The position numbers and the translations under genes are program-made. Below are positions 34,179 to 42,256 of a stretch of DNA of 64,000 nt, in pieces. Under the pieces are notes generated by a model. The model worked only from the letters and a program-made list of their open reading frames with translations, made no database searches and was not told where the DNA came from. Origin of the DNA: JAVBNU01 sp031551265 (lineage in GTDB: Bacteria; Cyanobacteriota; Vampirovibrionia; Gastranaerophilales; Gastranaerophilaceae); contig JAVBNU010000010.1 of assembly GCA_031551265.1 (NCBI GenBank), forward strand, positions 3,886-67,885, read 5' to 3'. Numbering within the stretch: position 1 is the stretch's first letter; each line of letters starts with the position of its first letter.

Positions 34179-34346
34179 TTAATCTGCATTGATGAGCTCT
34201 GTAAGATGTTCCTGTAAATTTAACAAAATAGCCTTTGTTTGGTCTTTGAGTATGTCGTGATTTATATTATATTTGGCGTAGCCAATAAGACCGTTTAAAT
34301 CTCTAATATCTTCCTGTAATAATTCTAATATATAACTTTTTTGCAT
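34179..34346 (-). CDS. Small helical protein, paralogue of 28531-28698
   Basis: A 55-residue protein, MQKSYILELLQEDIRDLNGL, then IGYAKYNINHDILKDQTKAI and LLNLQEHLTELINAD. Most positions are identical or conservatively replaced relative to the protein at 28531-28698 (SYI.E.LQEDI.DL.GL, AKAIL.N.QEHLTELINA). It lies divergently next to the HTH-like gene at 34468. Between 33923 and 34178 there is only AT-rich sequence with a decayed REP-like palindrome near 34130. Confidence 0.75.
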   Translation of the reverse strand: MQKSYILELLQEDIRDLNGLIGYAKYNINHDILKDQTKAILLNLQEHLTELINAD

Positions 34347-34467
34347 GGATACCCTTTAGTGTTTAGTTTTATTAATCATTGTAGGTTATATAAAGCTCAT
34401 TGTCAACTTATAGAGTACAAAAATAGCAAGATTTGTTATTAAAATTTAAAGAATATAACATTAAAGA

Positions 34468-34680
34468 ATGCTCGACATTAAAGAAGAAATACAGCTTTTG
34501 TTAGTCAAGAATAAGCTTTCAATGCGTAAACTTATTCGAGAAATGAACGCAGCCGGATATAAACCGCCTGCTATTAGTAATTTTTCAAAAATGTTGATTA
34601 AAAAAACGATAAAATTTTCGGTTACTCAAGAAATACTAGATTTTTTAGGCTATGAGCTTAGAATTCATAAAAAACCGTAA
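34468..34680 (+). CDS. Small HTH-like protein
   Basis: A 70-residue protein, MLDIKEEIQLLLVKNKLSMR, then KPPAISNFSKMLIKKTIKFS and QEILDFLGYELRIHKKP. The order of helices and the ending 'L..LGYEL.I' recall small XRE-like proteins of phage and plasmid origin (R.L...N.S.KL.R.T......I.D.LGYE). No ribosome site is evident. A terminator follows 25 bases later. Confidence 0.6.
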   Translation: MLDIKEEIQLLLVKNKLSMRKLIREMNAAGYKPPAISNFSKMLIKKTIKFSVTQEILDFLGYELRIHKKP

Positions 34681-34705
34681 TTTGCATATATCAAATTCTA
34701 AACCT

Positions 34706-34734
34706 AAAAAAAGCTGATTTTTAATCAGCTTTTT
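34706..34734. terminator. Intrinsic terminator, usable on both strands
   Basis: AAAAAAAGCTGATT and AATCAGCTTTTT between the convergent genes ending at 34680 and 34760. Confidence 0.8.
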
Positions 34735-34759
34735 GTTATATAAAATTAATGATATTCTG

Positions 34760-35131
34760 TTATGCGATACAAATTTGGTTTGAGGTGCCCATTTTGCCGT
34801 TATAGTTGTGGAAAACGCTATTTCTTTCGCCTGTTGTCGCGAGTCCACGTTTGAGAGCTTCTGAATTCTGGCCGTTTGCGTTGAAGTCGATTTCGCCGAC
34901 TTTGAATCCGCCTTGGCCGAATTTTTGAGCTATTTGACCAAAATTTATCTGTGAACCGATGTTGGAATTTGTATTAGTTTTTTCAGATGGATTAAGCGTT
35001 TGGTTGTTGCGCCCCGGGATTGTTCCGGTCTCCGCAGACACAGAACCAACATTTTTAGAAGCATTCTGACTTGCTGCAGCTGCTTGCATAAATGGGTTAT
35101 TGGCGATGTTCTGGATTGGGGAGAGGCCCAT
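34760..35131 (-). CDS. Hypothetical protein, Asn/Gln/Gly-rich
   Basis: A 123-residue low-complexity protein, MGLSPIQNIANNPFMQAAAA at the N-terminus and INFGQIAQKFGQGGFKVGEI in the middle. No signal peptide, membrane segment or known domain. It resembles in style the short Asn/Gly-rich proteins at 2496 and 8117 (disordered, lineage-type). Function unknown. Confidence 0.6.
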   Translation of the reverse strand: MGLSPIQNIANNPFMQAAAASQNASKNVGSVSAETGTIPGRNNQTLNPSEKTNTNSNIGSQINFGQIAQKFGQGGFKVGEIDFNANGQNSEALKRGLATTGERNSVFHNYNGKMGTSNQICIA

Positions 35132-35300
35132 GAGAAATCCTCATAGCTATACTATACATGTATATAAAGTAAAAAAGCAGATAAAAATTGCAGGTTTTTC
35201 GGATTATTTTTACAAAAATTAACATTAAATTGATACATGTCTTCACAATCCTACAAATGTAGTATATAATGTAAGTACATGGTAACCTGGGTATAAAAGT

Positions 35301-35612
35301 ATGTCTTACGATATTAAAGGACCAAACCACAAACCTATGATACAAGAAGCCCAAAACCTCTTAAACAACGGTGGCGGTGGCAATTTGGGTTACTTTCAAC
35401 GTGGTAAGAAGAAAAAAGAGGATGAATCCAGTCCCAGTCTCTTTGATGATGATGGTGATCAATACATCCCGTCTCATGACGAGGATGATGAAATCATTGG
35501 TAATGTAGGTTCAGATGACAAGTTTGTGCCATCTGACAAAGAGGCCACGGATGAGAGCTACATCTACAAAGCTAAGAATTTTTTCAAAAAAATAAACGGA
35601 GTTCTTTTTTAG
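35301..35612 (+). CDS. Hypothetical acidic protein
   Basis: A 103-residue protein with a Gly-rich patch (NNGGGGNLGYFQRGKKKKED), a long acidic middle (DDDGDQYIPSHDEDDEIIG) and a basic helix at the end (YKAKNFFKKINGVLF). Probably largely disordered. It overlaps pncC convergently by 4 bases. Function unknown. Confidence 0.6.
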   Translation: MSYDIKGPNHKPMIQEAQNLLNNGGGGNLGYFQRGKKKKEDESSPSLFDDDGDQYIPSHDEDDEIIGNVGSDDKFVPSDKEATDESYIYKAKNFFKKINGVLF

Positions 35613-36109
35613 TAGTATTTTTTGAGAAATTCCAGCAAAAATTTAAGCGCCTCCTCGCTAAAGAGATGCTTTATTTTAGTGCGTTCTGATGTTGGAGAGG
35701 CTTTGAATTCTTTAACTTCAACATGTTTATCATCAGCAACGCAGATATAGACTAAGCCGACGGGTTTTTGCGTGTCATCGCTTTTTGGTCCAGCTATGCC
35801 ACTGATTGACAACGTTATATCGGCGTTAGTCTTTTTTAGCAGACCTTGAGCCATTTCGCGTACAACTTTTTCACTCACGGCACCGTATTTTTTGAGTGTC
35901 GAGGCTTTAACGCCCAGATATTTTTGCTTGGCTTCGTTTGAATAAGTTACAAAATTTTGTTTTGTATATGCTGAGCTGCCTGAAATGTCTGTTAGTCTTG
36001 AGCTTATGAGTCCGCCTGTGCAGGACTCGGCGATAGATAAAACCAGCTTTTTTTTGATTAAAATCTGCGCAATTTTTTCTTCGGGGTTTTGTTCTGAGAT
36101 TTTGTTCAT
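35609..36109 (-). CDS. pncC: CinA C-terminal-type amidase (PncC-like)
   Basis: A 166-residue stand-alone CinA C-terminal domain: LSIAESCTGGLISSRLTDIS, then YSNEAKQKYLGV, and TLSISGIAGPKSDD with the usual PVGLVYIC. This domain deamidates nicotinamide mononucleotide in pyridine-nucleotide salvage. The N-terminal molybdopterin-binding-like domain of full CinA is absent. It lies 6 bases after the secreted-protein gene 36116-36841 on the same strand. Confidence 0.9.
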   Translation of the reverse strand: MNKISEQNPEEKIAQILIKKKLVLSIAESCTGGLISSRLTDISGSSAYTKQNFVTYSNEAKQKYLGVKASTLKKYGAVSEKVVREMAQGLLKKTNADITLSISGIAGPKSDDTQKPVGLVYICVADDKHVEVKEFKASPTSERTKIKHLFSEEALKFLLEFLKKYY

Positions 36110-36115
36110 ATTATT

Positions 36116-36841
36116 TCAGTAGCTTACGGGAACATCGAGGTCTTTCAACAATATGATTGAAAAATCGGTTCCTTTTGGGATGTAGACATCTTCGCCTTTG
36201 CGGAAAAGGTCAATAATTGAGTCGCCGATTAAGTATGTGCCACCGCCGAAAACTCCGCCAACGAATGCGATTGGTGTGGTTACATATTGTAAATAGCCGC
36301 CTAATTTGTCCTCGCCGACTGAAATGCCCCAATCCGTACAATTCATGATGATTTCACCTGATTTTTTAGCGTTTTGTTTGAGCGCATAACCATAGTTGCC
36401 GCCGCCGATTACACCACCGTCAACGGTCAGGTTTTTAATGGAAGCTAAAGCTGCTGATAGTGGGAGTTGGCGACCTTCCGGCGTTACTACATGGTCAAAA
36501 TCAATATATATAACGGCGCCGCGTGACAGGCGTCTTGGCATGTTAACTTTGCCTAATGAGCCGCGAATAATCGTGCCTATAGGTAACATTACGGTGTCTT
36601 CAACTTTAATATCTTCAACCAATGCTGCATCAAAGCTGTCGCCTGCGGCGTCTTTTTTAGTGCTGACGTCGTTGAGAAGCTGCATTTTGAATCTTGTTCC
36701 GGCAACAATACGTTTGGTTTTCACATTGGCCTGCATTGTGCGGTTGCTTGTTTCAGCTGCAGATTTATTAAAATCACTTATACAAATATTTGACAACAAG
36801 ACTGCAACAGCCAAAGTCAGTGTGATAGCAACTTTTTTCAT
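36116..36841 (-). CDS. Secreted protein with TrbI/VirB10-like beta-domain
   Basis: A 241-residue exported protein. A signal peptide (MKKVAITLTLAVAVLLSNIC) is followed by a beta-domain: AGTRFKMQLLNDVSTKKDAA, VMLPIGTIIRGSLGKVNMPR and VIYIDFDHVVTPEGRQLPLS. A Gly-rich helical segment (GGVFGGGTYLIGDSIIDLF) and a terminal VYIPKGTDFSI strand come next. The strand order ('GT.....L...VST..A..GD.F', 'LP.G..I.G.V') occurs also in the C-terminal half of the SLH protein at 52336-54567. It may be envelope-associated; function unknown. Confidence 0.68.
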   Translation of the reverse strand: MKKVAITLTLAVAVLLSNICISDFNKSAAETSNRTMQANVKTKRIVAGTRFKMQLLNDVSTKKDAAGDSFDAALVEDIKVEDTVMLPIGTIIRGSLGKVNMPRRLSRGAVIYIDFDHVVTPEGRQLPLSAALASIKNLTVDGGVIGGGNYGYALKQNAKKSGEIIMNCTDWGISVGEDKLGGYLQYVTTPIAFVGGVFGGGTYLIGDSIIDLFRKGEDVYIPKGTDFSIILLKDLDVPVSY

Positions 36842-36996
36842 GTAAAAGTCTCCTCATTTTTTCAAATCTCACTGATAATTATAAATCGGTTGTTATGAGA
36901 TGTAAATCCGATTAATGATGTAGAAGAATGTCGGTATTATTTCTTGTTACGACGATTATTTCTATGTAGTAGCATTCACCCGAACATTACAATGTC

Positions 36997-37019
36997 GGTG
37001 CGTATGACGCACCCTGCAG
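36997..37019. repeat. REP-like palindrome
   Basis: GGTGCGTATGACGCACC followed by CTGCAG, REP family of this window. The stretch 36842-37047 otherwise shows nothing. Confidence 0.78.
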
Positions 37020-37047
37020 ATCGATTTGACCCATCCTACTATTTAAT

Positions 37048-37152
37048 CTATTTAATCAAATCCAGAATCGTATCGTATAAATATTCTGTTTCTTCGGTAA
37101 TAAAAATTTTCAGCACAGCATAATAAATTTCAGTTAATTCTTGTGACGGCAT
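37048..37152 (-). CDS. Very small hypothetical protein
   Basis: A 34-residue frame, MPSQELTEIYYAVLKIFITE, then ETEYLYDTILDLIK. The composition (acidic, Tyr/Ile/Leu-rich helix) matches other small proteins here such as 28531 and 45197. No strong ribosome site; evidence is composition only. Confidence 0.35.
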   Translation of the reverse strand: MPSQELTEIYYAVLKIFITEETEYLYDTILDLIK

Positions 37153-37325
37153 AAGCAAATCCTTCAAACGTATCTAACTATAAAATAAGGGAATTTAATA
37201 ATAGTTTAAACTATTTTGTGTATTTTTATAATTCCCCGATGGTGGTATTTTTATAAGGTCTCTTTATATGCCTCAAATATAAGCGTAGACAATTATTCTG
37301 GGCTGAAAAAATATACAACGAATAA

Positions 37326-38627
37326 ATGATGTTAGTTTGCCTAAAAAGCCGTATTTTATTATTGAGGGGGTATATTCTCCTTTATCTAGATAGAACTTGG
37401 GATAAACATAAAAATAGGGACGAGGCTTTGTATAACGGGACTTTAGAGCAAAATATCAACTCCGAAACGACCGGCTCAACGAACAAGATTTTCAACTGGT
37501 TCGTTCAGGCTTTTGTGCCTAATATTAGGACTATTACGGCCGAATTCTGGGACAGAGATATAGATTGTCGTCTTGTTGCGTTGTTTGATAATGAAAACAC
37601 GATTTTTAGGGGTGAAGAATTTTTCGTATCGCGTATTAGAACATCTGCTCAAAAAAAGAGAAATCCTGAGAGTGATATTTTACTGAAATTGTCAAAAGAA
37701 GCTGTGGAAATGTTTTTGGAGGATGTTTTCGGCAGCAATAATGAAAAATTTGTGTTCGAATCTATGACAGAGCTTGAGGCCAAGATATTGACCGAGTTCA
37801 ATAACGTGCTTGGCAAATCGTTTCTGCCGTTGATAGTTGATGAATCCCGGCAAAATACAAAGCAAAACTTTAAATATAATTTATTGTTCTATCTAAAATC
37901 CCCGAGTGAAAAAATAGGGAAGCTTATAATCAGCATTCCTGCGTTTTTGGTTGAGCCTCAAGAGGTTGAAATCACCGAATATGACGTTGATATAGACGAA
38001 TTTGCTAAATCAACAACAATTGTGGATATTATTGTCGGAACGAGCAAGACAACCCTGCAAGAATTAAAACAACTCGAAAAGGATGATATCGTTGTTTTGG
38101 ATGATAGCAGATTGAACAAAATGGTACTGAAAATAAACGGAGAATCGAAAATTATCAGGGTAAATCCGGACCCTGCTTTGATTGTAAATATTGATGATGA
38201 GGGAAATACAATGAATACAGGCATAACAAAAGACATGTGGGACACCATACAAGTAGAAATTGGCGCTGAATTTGAAAAGGTCAAAATTACTTTAGGCGAG
38301 CTAAAACAAATTTCAGAAGGCTTGGTCGTAGATATCGGCTCGGTTTATGAAAATAAAGTTGACCTCAAAGTCGAAGAAAAAGTCATTGCCTCGGGCGAGT
38401 TGGTTATAATCAATGACCGCTACGGTATCAGAATAGACGCCGTAAATCGTGACGAGAAAAACACGGCAGAGACCAATGTAAACACTCATGCTGAAATCTA
38501 TGAGGAAGAGCCTGTTATGGACGACGGCGCGGTCGATGATTTTGAAGATGATGAAAATTTTGATGATGAAGGCGGCGATGAGCAGTTTGATTACAGTGAT
38601 TTCGACGTTGATGACGAAGATATCTAG
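37326..38627 (+). CDS. FliM/FliN-type flagellar switch protein with two SpoA domains
   Basis: A 433-residue protein. The N-terminal 200 residues are FliM-like middle-domain material (WDRDIDCRLVALFDNENTIF). Two SpoA (surface presentation of antigens) domains follow: STTIVDIIVGTSKTTLQELK (about 232-285) and WDTIQVEIGAEFEKVKITLG (about 305-375). A very acidic tail closes it (DDFEDDENFDDEGGDEQFDY). SpoA domains form the C-ring that binds phosphorylated CheY and sorts export substrates. Tandem SpoA copies in one chain recall YscQ/FliM-FliN fusions. A TAA directly precedes the ATG at 37326, so the start cannot be further upstream; a downstream start is possible. It is the first gene of the fliOPQR operon. 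Confidence 0.78.
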   Translation: MMLVCLKSRILLLRGYILLYLDRTWDKHKNRDEALYNGTLEQNINSETTGSTNKIFNWFVQAFVPNIRTITAEFWDRDIDCRLVALFDNENTIFRGEEFFVSRIRTSAQKKRNPESDILLKLSKEAVEMFLEDVFGSNNEKFVFESMTELEAKILTEFNNVLGKSFLPLIVDESRQNTKQNFKYNLLFYLKSPSEKIGKLIISIPAFLVEPQEVEITEYDVDIDEFAKSTTIVDIIVGTSKTTLQELKQLEKDDIVVLDDSRLNKMVLKINGESKIIRVNPDPALIVNIDDEGNTMNTGITKDMWDTIQVEIGAEFEKVKITLGELKQISEGLVVDIGSVYENKVDLKVEEKVIASGELVIINDRYGIRIDAVNRDEKNTAETNVNTHAEIYEEEPVMDDGAVDDFEDDENFDDEGGDEQFDYSDFDVDDEDI

Positions 38628-38641
38628 CGGGAGAAGTTAAA

Positions 38642-39103
38642 ATGAACGGGTACATAATCAATTTTGCTGTATATACAATGGCTATGATAGGAATAATGTT
38701 CCTCTCGGTTTTTGTCTATAAAAAGAGTATGAATGTTGCAAGCAAAAAAGGCAGCAAAAACGGTATGCAAATAGAAGAAAGTCTAAATCTTTCACCAAAG
38801 AAAACGCTTTTTGTCGTTAAAGTTGACGGTGAGAAATTCTTGATAGCTTCGGATATGGAGCGAACTTCATTTTTGGCAAAATTAGGTGATAAGCCGGTGC
38901 AACTTGATAAGGACGGCACAAGTTTTGCCTCATATATGAATAATGCAGGTCAAACTATTGCAAAACCTGTGGATGAACCTTTTGAAGTCGACATTGAGGA
39001 AATGCGAAAAGTCGCAAGGATGAGAGAAAAAATGGAACAAAATCCTAAAAATAAACCTGTGATGAGAAATTTGGCTCAACAGGTAAAACTTAAAAGAGGA
39101 TAA
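38642..39103 (+). CDS. fliO: FliO-like flagellar biosynthesis protein
   Basis: A 153-residue protein with one transmembrane helix near the N-terminus (IINFAVYTMAMIGIMFLSVF) and a small cytoplasmic FliO-type domain: IEESLNLSPKKTLFVVKVDG, then EKFLIASDMERTSFLAKL. FliO assists FliP assembly of the export gate. The position, 14 bases after the SpoA protein and 2 bases before fliP, supports the name. The C-terminal 50 residues are polar and not part of the family core. Confidence 0.82.
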   Translation: MNGYIINFAVYTMAMIGIMFLSVFVYKKSMNVASKKGSKNGMQIEESLNLSPKKTLFVVKVDGEKFLIASDMERTSFLAKLGDKPVQLDKDGTSFASYMNNAGQTIAKPVDEPFEVDIEEMRKVARMREKMEQNPKNKPVMRNLAQQVKLKRG

Positions 39104-39105
39104 TT

Positions 39106-39750
39106 ATGGACGCTAATGTAATGCAAAACTTGAACCCTGTGCTGCAGCTTTTAATAGTGATGTCGCTATTTTCGCTGCTGCCGTTTGTATTCACCTGTAT
39201 GACGAGTTTTTTACGATATGTTATCGTATTTTCAATACTCAAACAAGCAATGGGTACACAACAGGTACCTCCGGGTATAGTTCTGATAGGTCTGTCAATT
39301 ATTCTGACAATTTACACGATGAGTCCTGTGTTTGAACAAATGTACAAAATGGGCAGTGTGCCTTATCAAAAAAACGGCTCAATGATTGAGGCTATAAGCG
39401 AAGGCTCGAAGCCACTGAAAGAATATATGATGAAACAGACGCGGCAAGAGGATTTGAAGTATTTTATCAGTTTACAGAAAAAGCCGCAGCCTGCGACGCC
39501 TGATGAAATTACCATTTGGGAAGTTGCGCCTGCGTATATTATCAGTGAACTGAAAACAGGCTTTGAGATAGGTTTTATTATTTTCGTACCGTTCCTGATT
39601 TTGGATTTGATAGTCGCAAACGTCCTGTTGGCGCTTGGTATGATGATGTTATCACCAACAATTATTTCTCTGCCGTTCAAGCTGCTGATATTTATTGCAG
39701 TAGACGGCTGGAGTTTGGTCGTACAGGGCTTGGTCGGAAGCTTTAATTAA
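39106..39750 (+). CDS. fliP: Flagellar export gate protein FliP
   Basis: A 214-residue membrane protein that forms the core of the flagellar type III export channel. Characteristic blocks are present: FSLLPFVFTCMTSFLRYVIV, FSILKQAMGTQQVPPGIVLI and VLLALGMMMLSPTIISLPFK. It lacks the N-terminal signal peptide found in E. coli FliP. It starts 2 bases after fliO and is followed by fliQ after 21 bases. Confidence 0.95.
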   Translation: MDANVMQNLNPVLQLLIVMSLFSLLPFVFTCMTSFLRYVIVFSILKQAMGTQQVPPGIVLIGLSIILTIYTMSPVFEQMYKMGSVPYQKNGSMIEAISEGSKPLKEYMMKQTRQEDLKYFISLQKKPQPATPDEITIWEVAPAYIISELKTGFEIGFIIFVPFLILDLIVANVLLALGMMMLSPTIISLPFKLLIFIAVDGWSLVVQGLVGSFN

Positions 39751-39771
39751 CGGAAGTATACGAGGTTTAAA

Positions 39772-40269
39772 ATGGAACTTTTATTAGAATATTTCGGAAA
39801 AGGAATTATGGTAATGCTCACCATAACAATGCCTTGTATATGTACGGCTGCCGCTATAGGTCTTGTAGTCGGTATTTTGCAGGCAGTAACACAAGTTCAG
39901 GAGCAAACAATTGCAGCGGCACCAAAAGTTTTGGGTGTGTTTTTGATTATTTTGCTTGGTGGTGTCGGGTTTTTGCGTATGATTACCAATGTGTTCATAG
40001 AAGGTACGGAACTCGCGTTTAATGGTGTGTCTAAAAGTGATTCGTATGTGTTAAATTCGGATTATTACAGGTATACATCGCCTTTTGCAACTGAAATGAA
40101 TGCGGGTGCAGTTAATCAAAGCGGTAATGTAGAAAAAATCATGAAAAACCCCGGCAAAACGCCGTTCCTTGAAAGCACAGAAAAGGTAAAAAATTATCCT
40201 TCAAACAGAACTCCTCATCCTACGCCAAATTTTGTTGAACAACAAAAAATTAGGAGCAACCAACAGTGA
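39772..40269 (+). CDS. fliQ: Flagellar export gate protein FliQ with C-terminal extension
   Basis: A 165-residue protein. The first 90 residues are a normal FliQ with two membrane helices (GIMVMLTITMPCICTAAAIG; VLGVFLIILLGGVGFLRMIT) and the motif AVTQVQEQTI. The usual family length is about 90, so residues 95-165 are an unusual polar tail rich in Asn, Pro and Lys (YTSPFATEMNAGAVNQSGN). Its stop overlaps the following secreted-protein gene by 4 bases. Confidence 0.92.
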   Translation: MELLLEYFGKGIMVMLTITMPCICTAAAIGLVVGILQAVTQVQEQTIAAAPKVLGVFLIILLGGVGFLRMITNVFIEGTELAFNGVSKSDSYVLNSDYYRYTSPFATEMNAGAVNQSGNVEKIMKNPGKTPFLESTEKVKNYPSNRTPHPTPNFVEQQKIRSNQQ

Positions 40270-40670
40270 GAAAACTTGTATTAACATTTTTGGCCTTCTT
40301 ATGCTTTTCAACAGCTGTTTTTGCTGATGAAGAATACACGTATAACTTGATGACAGATAGCGATTACACGCTTTTTTGTCCCAAAAAAATTTATGGAATG
40401 AACATGAGAAGCAGCGGTAACATCAGCTTCGAATCGTATACGGATGTTATGAACAGCCAGAGTACATTTTCTATTTCAACTTCCTCAGATAATGCAGGTG
40501 CAATAATAACTTTAGAGACAGACGAAGGTACGGTAAAATACAGGCTGAATGTCGACAAAGAAAACAAAGAAGAGAAGTTTGACGAAAATTTTTATAAAAT
40601 AGATAAACCACCAATAATTAAACCTCCGAAGCAAGAGCCCGAAGAGCAAACAGGTGCAGCTGAGTTATGA
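40266..40670 (+). CDS. Secreted protein encoded between fliQ and fliR
   Basis: A 134-residue protein with a clear signal peptide (MRKLVLTFLAFLCFSTAVFA) and a small beta-rich domain (DYTLFCPKKIYGMNMRSSGN; SDNAGAIITLETDEGTVKYR) that ends in a Pro-rich tail (KPPIIKPPKQEPEEQTG). It overlaps fliQ and fliR by 4 bases on each side, so it is coupled into the export-gate operon. No named flagellar gene fits this slot. A Sec-dependent accessory of the basal body is the most economical guess. Confidence 0.75.
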   Translation: MRKLVLTFLAFLCFSTAVFADEEYTYNLMTDSDYTLFCPKKIYGMNMRSSGNISFESYTDVMNSQSTFSISTSSDNAGAIITLETDEGTVKYRLNVDKENKEEKFDENFYKIDKPPIIKPPKQEPEEQTGAAEL

Positions 40671-41449
40671 TAGATACAGTCTTACAATTTATGGGACAAT
40701 TTATACCTGACATAAACAAATATATCGGGGCGGGTTTGGTTATTTTTGCGCGCATAGCGGCCTTCCTGAAATTTGCTCCGGGGTTCACGCGTAAAGAAAT
40801 TCCGACTATGATTAAGGTCAGTTTTGCGCTGATTTTTACAATTATTTTAACTTCTGTTATCCCTATCACGCCACAACCTGCTGATGTGTCGCTTATTTTG
40901 GTGATTGCGCTTAATGTCTTATTTGGCGCACTAATCGCGTTCATTGCGGATTGCATATTGCAGGTTATGGAGGCAGGCGGTGATATGATTAACATGCAGA
41001 TGGGTTTGTCTGCAGCGTCGGTTATGGATCCTGCTTCGGGTCATCAAACGTCTGTTATGGGGAGATTTTTCTCGCTGATAGGCATAATCTTGTTTATCAA
41101 TCTGGGTGGCATATACTGGCTTTTCAACGCGTTTGTGAGAAGTTTTGAAATTTTTCCTGTATGGGCAACCTCTATTCCATTGGAACAGCTTATAAATTTG
41201 CCGTATCTGGTTGAAATTACATCAAACATTCTATACGTCGGGTTGCAAATTGCGGCGCCTGTCCTGCTTGCTACACTGGGGCAAGACATTATTCTCGGCG
41301 TAATCTCTCGTACTGCACCACAAATCAACGTATTTACCATGAGTTTCTTGTTCAAACCTATTTTGGGCTGCTGCATCTTATTATGGATTATGGGCTCGCT
41401 GATAAATATCGTGAATGATTACTTTATTTCGTTTGCGCATATATTCTAA
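40667..41449 (+). CDS. fliR: Flagellar export gate protein FliR
   Basis: A 260-residue polytopic protein of normal length with the FliR blocks LVIFARIAAFLKFAPGFTRK, GDMINMQMGLSAASVMDPAS and LGVISRTAPQINVFTMSFLF. It completes the FliPQR gate. flhB and flhA, which often follow, are not here; the next gene is on the other strand. It starts inside the preceding gene's stop (ATGA overlap). Confidence 0.95.
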   Translation: MIDTVLQFMGQFIPDINKYIGAGLVIFARIAAFLKFAPGFTRKEIPTMIKVSFALIFTIILTSVIPITPQPADVSLILVIALNVLFGALIAFIADCILQVMEAGGDMINMQMGLSAASVMDPASGHQTSVMGRFFSLIGIILFINLGGIYWLFNAFVRSFEIFPVWATSIPLEQLINLPYLVEITSNILYVGLQIAAPVLLATLGQDIILGVISRTAPQINVFTMSFLFKPILGCCILLWIMGSLINIVNDYFISFAHIF

Positions 41450-41474
41450 GTTTAATATCCGTGAACGGCAAAAA

Positions 41475-41720
41475 TTATTGAAAAACCATGCGTTGAATTT
41501 CGACTTCGCCGATTTCATAAAGTCTGACTTCTAATTCTTTGGCTTTCTCGTCGTCGATTATTTCCAGTAAAATTATGCCATACGGGTAACAAACTTCTGA
41601 ATGAACAGGGTGAAGCCCAAGTCGTGTTCTGATTGAACAGCCAAATTCGGTTAAAATTTCTTGTAGTTTATGTGCAGAGCTGTGTCTGTCACAAAGTTTC
41701 AATCCTATTATCGTTGTCAT
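41475..41720 (-). CDS. Small ACT-like protein (TM1266-type, possible hydrogenase regulator)
   Basis: An 81-residue protein with a ferredoxin-like alpha/beta pattern: MTTIIGLKLCDRHSSAHKLQ, EILTEFGCSIRTRLGLHP and YPYGIILLEIIDDEKAKELE. It resembles the 'iron-only hydrogenase system regulator' family, where the alternating I..L......A..L...L...G..I..R.GLH pattern is typical. No hydrogenase gene is in the window. Identity is moderate. It lies alone between the fliR operon and hsp20. Confidence 0.6.
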   Translation of the reverse strand: MTTIIGLKLCDRHSSAHKLQEILTEFGCSIRTRLGLHPVHSEVCYPYGIILLEIIDDEKAKELEVRLYEIGEVEIQRMVFQ

Positions 41721-41781
41721 AAATTACTCCTCTTGTTATTTGTTTTAAGATTATAGCACATTAGTTCGCTTTCAAGAAATA

Positions 41782-42156
41782 TTACGGTTGTATAGTTAAT
41801 TTGGGTAATTCCAATTTCAAAATGCCCTTTTCGAATTTTGTCTCAGCATTTTCAGTATCGATTTCACCGGGATAATAAAATGTTCGCTCAAAATTTTGTC
41901 TGTTTTCGCCGGGTTTTGACGCTGAAATCGTGACATAAGAATTATTTATATCAATTTTTAAATCATCCTCTGCTACGTTGGGAACTTTAATTTTTATCTC
42001 GTAGTCATTGGCATTTTCTTTTATGCCTAGAAATTTGAGCGGGGTTGAGTCATCTTTGTGGAAAAAATACGGCGCATCATAGCTGATACGCTTACTTTTA
42101 CCATTGCCATTCAATCTGTCGACGACGATTTCAGGATTTTTAATAATATATTTCAT
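41782..42156 (-). CDS. Small heat shock protein, Hsp20/alpha-crystallin family
   Basis: A 124-residue chaperone with the alpha-crystallin domain (residues about 35-124): YEIKIKVPNVAEDDLKIDIN, YVTISASKPGENRQNFERTF and GILKLELPKLTIQP at the end. The C-terminal tail with the I-x-I/V motif is cut short after the last strand. The N-terminal region is short (about 30 residues). AAGGAGGGGG precedes the ATG. Confidence 0.88.
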   Translation of the reverse strand: MKYIIKNPEIVVDRLNGNGKSKRISYDAPYFFHKDDSTPLKFLGIKENANDYEIKIKVPNVAEDDLKIDINNSYVTISASKPGENRQNFERTFYYPGEIDTENAETKFEKGILKLELPKLTIQP

Positions 42157-42256
42157 GTTCCCCCTCCTTGGTGAGCATAAAGTTCATTATCATTGGTAAA
42201 TGAATATGTACATTACACAATAGGCTAATAAAAAATCTTTTTGTTATAATCATTTT

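Noticed and set aside
37326..41449. Non-flagellar (injectisome-type) type III secretion
   Set aside because: FliO and the gene order fliO-fliP-fliQ-fliR are flagellar, and no secretin, needle or effector gene is seen.
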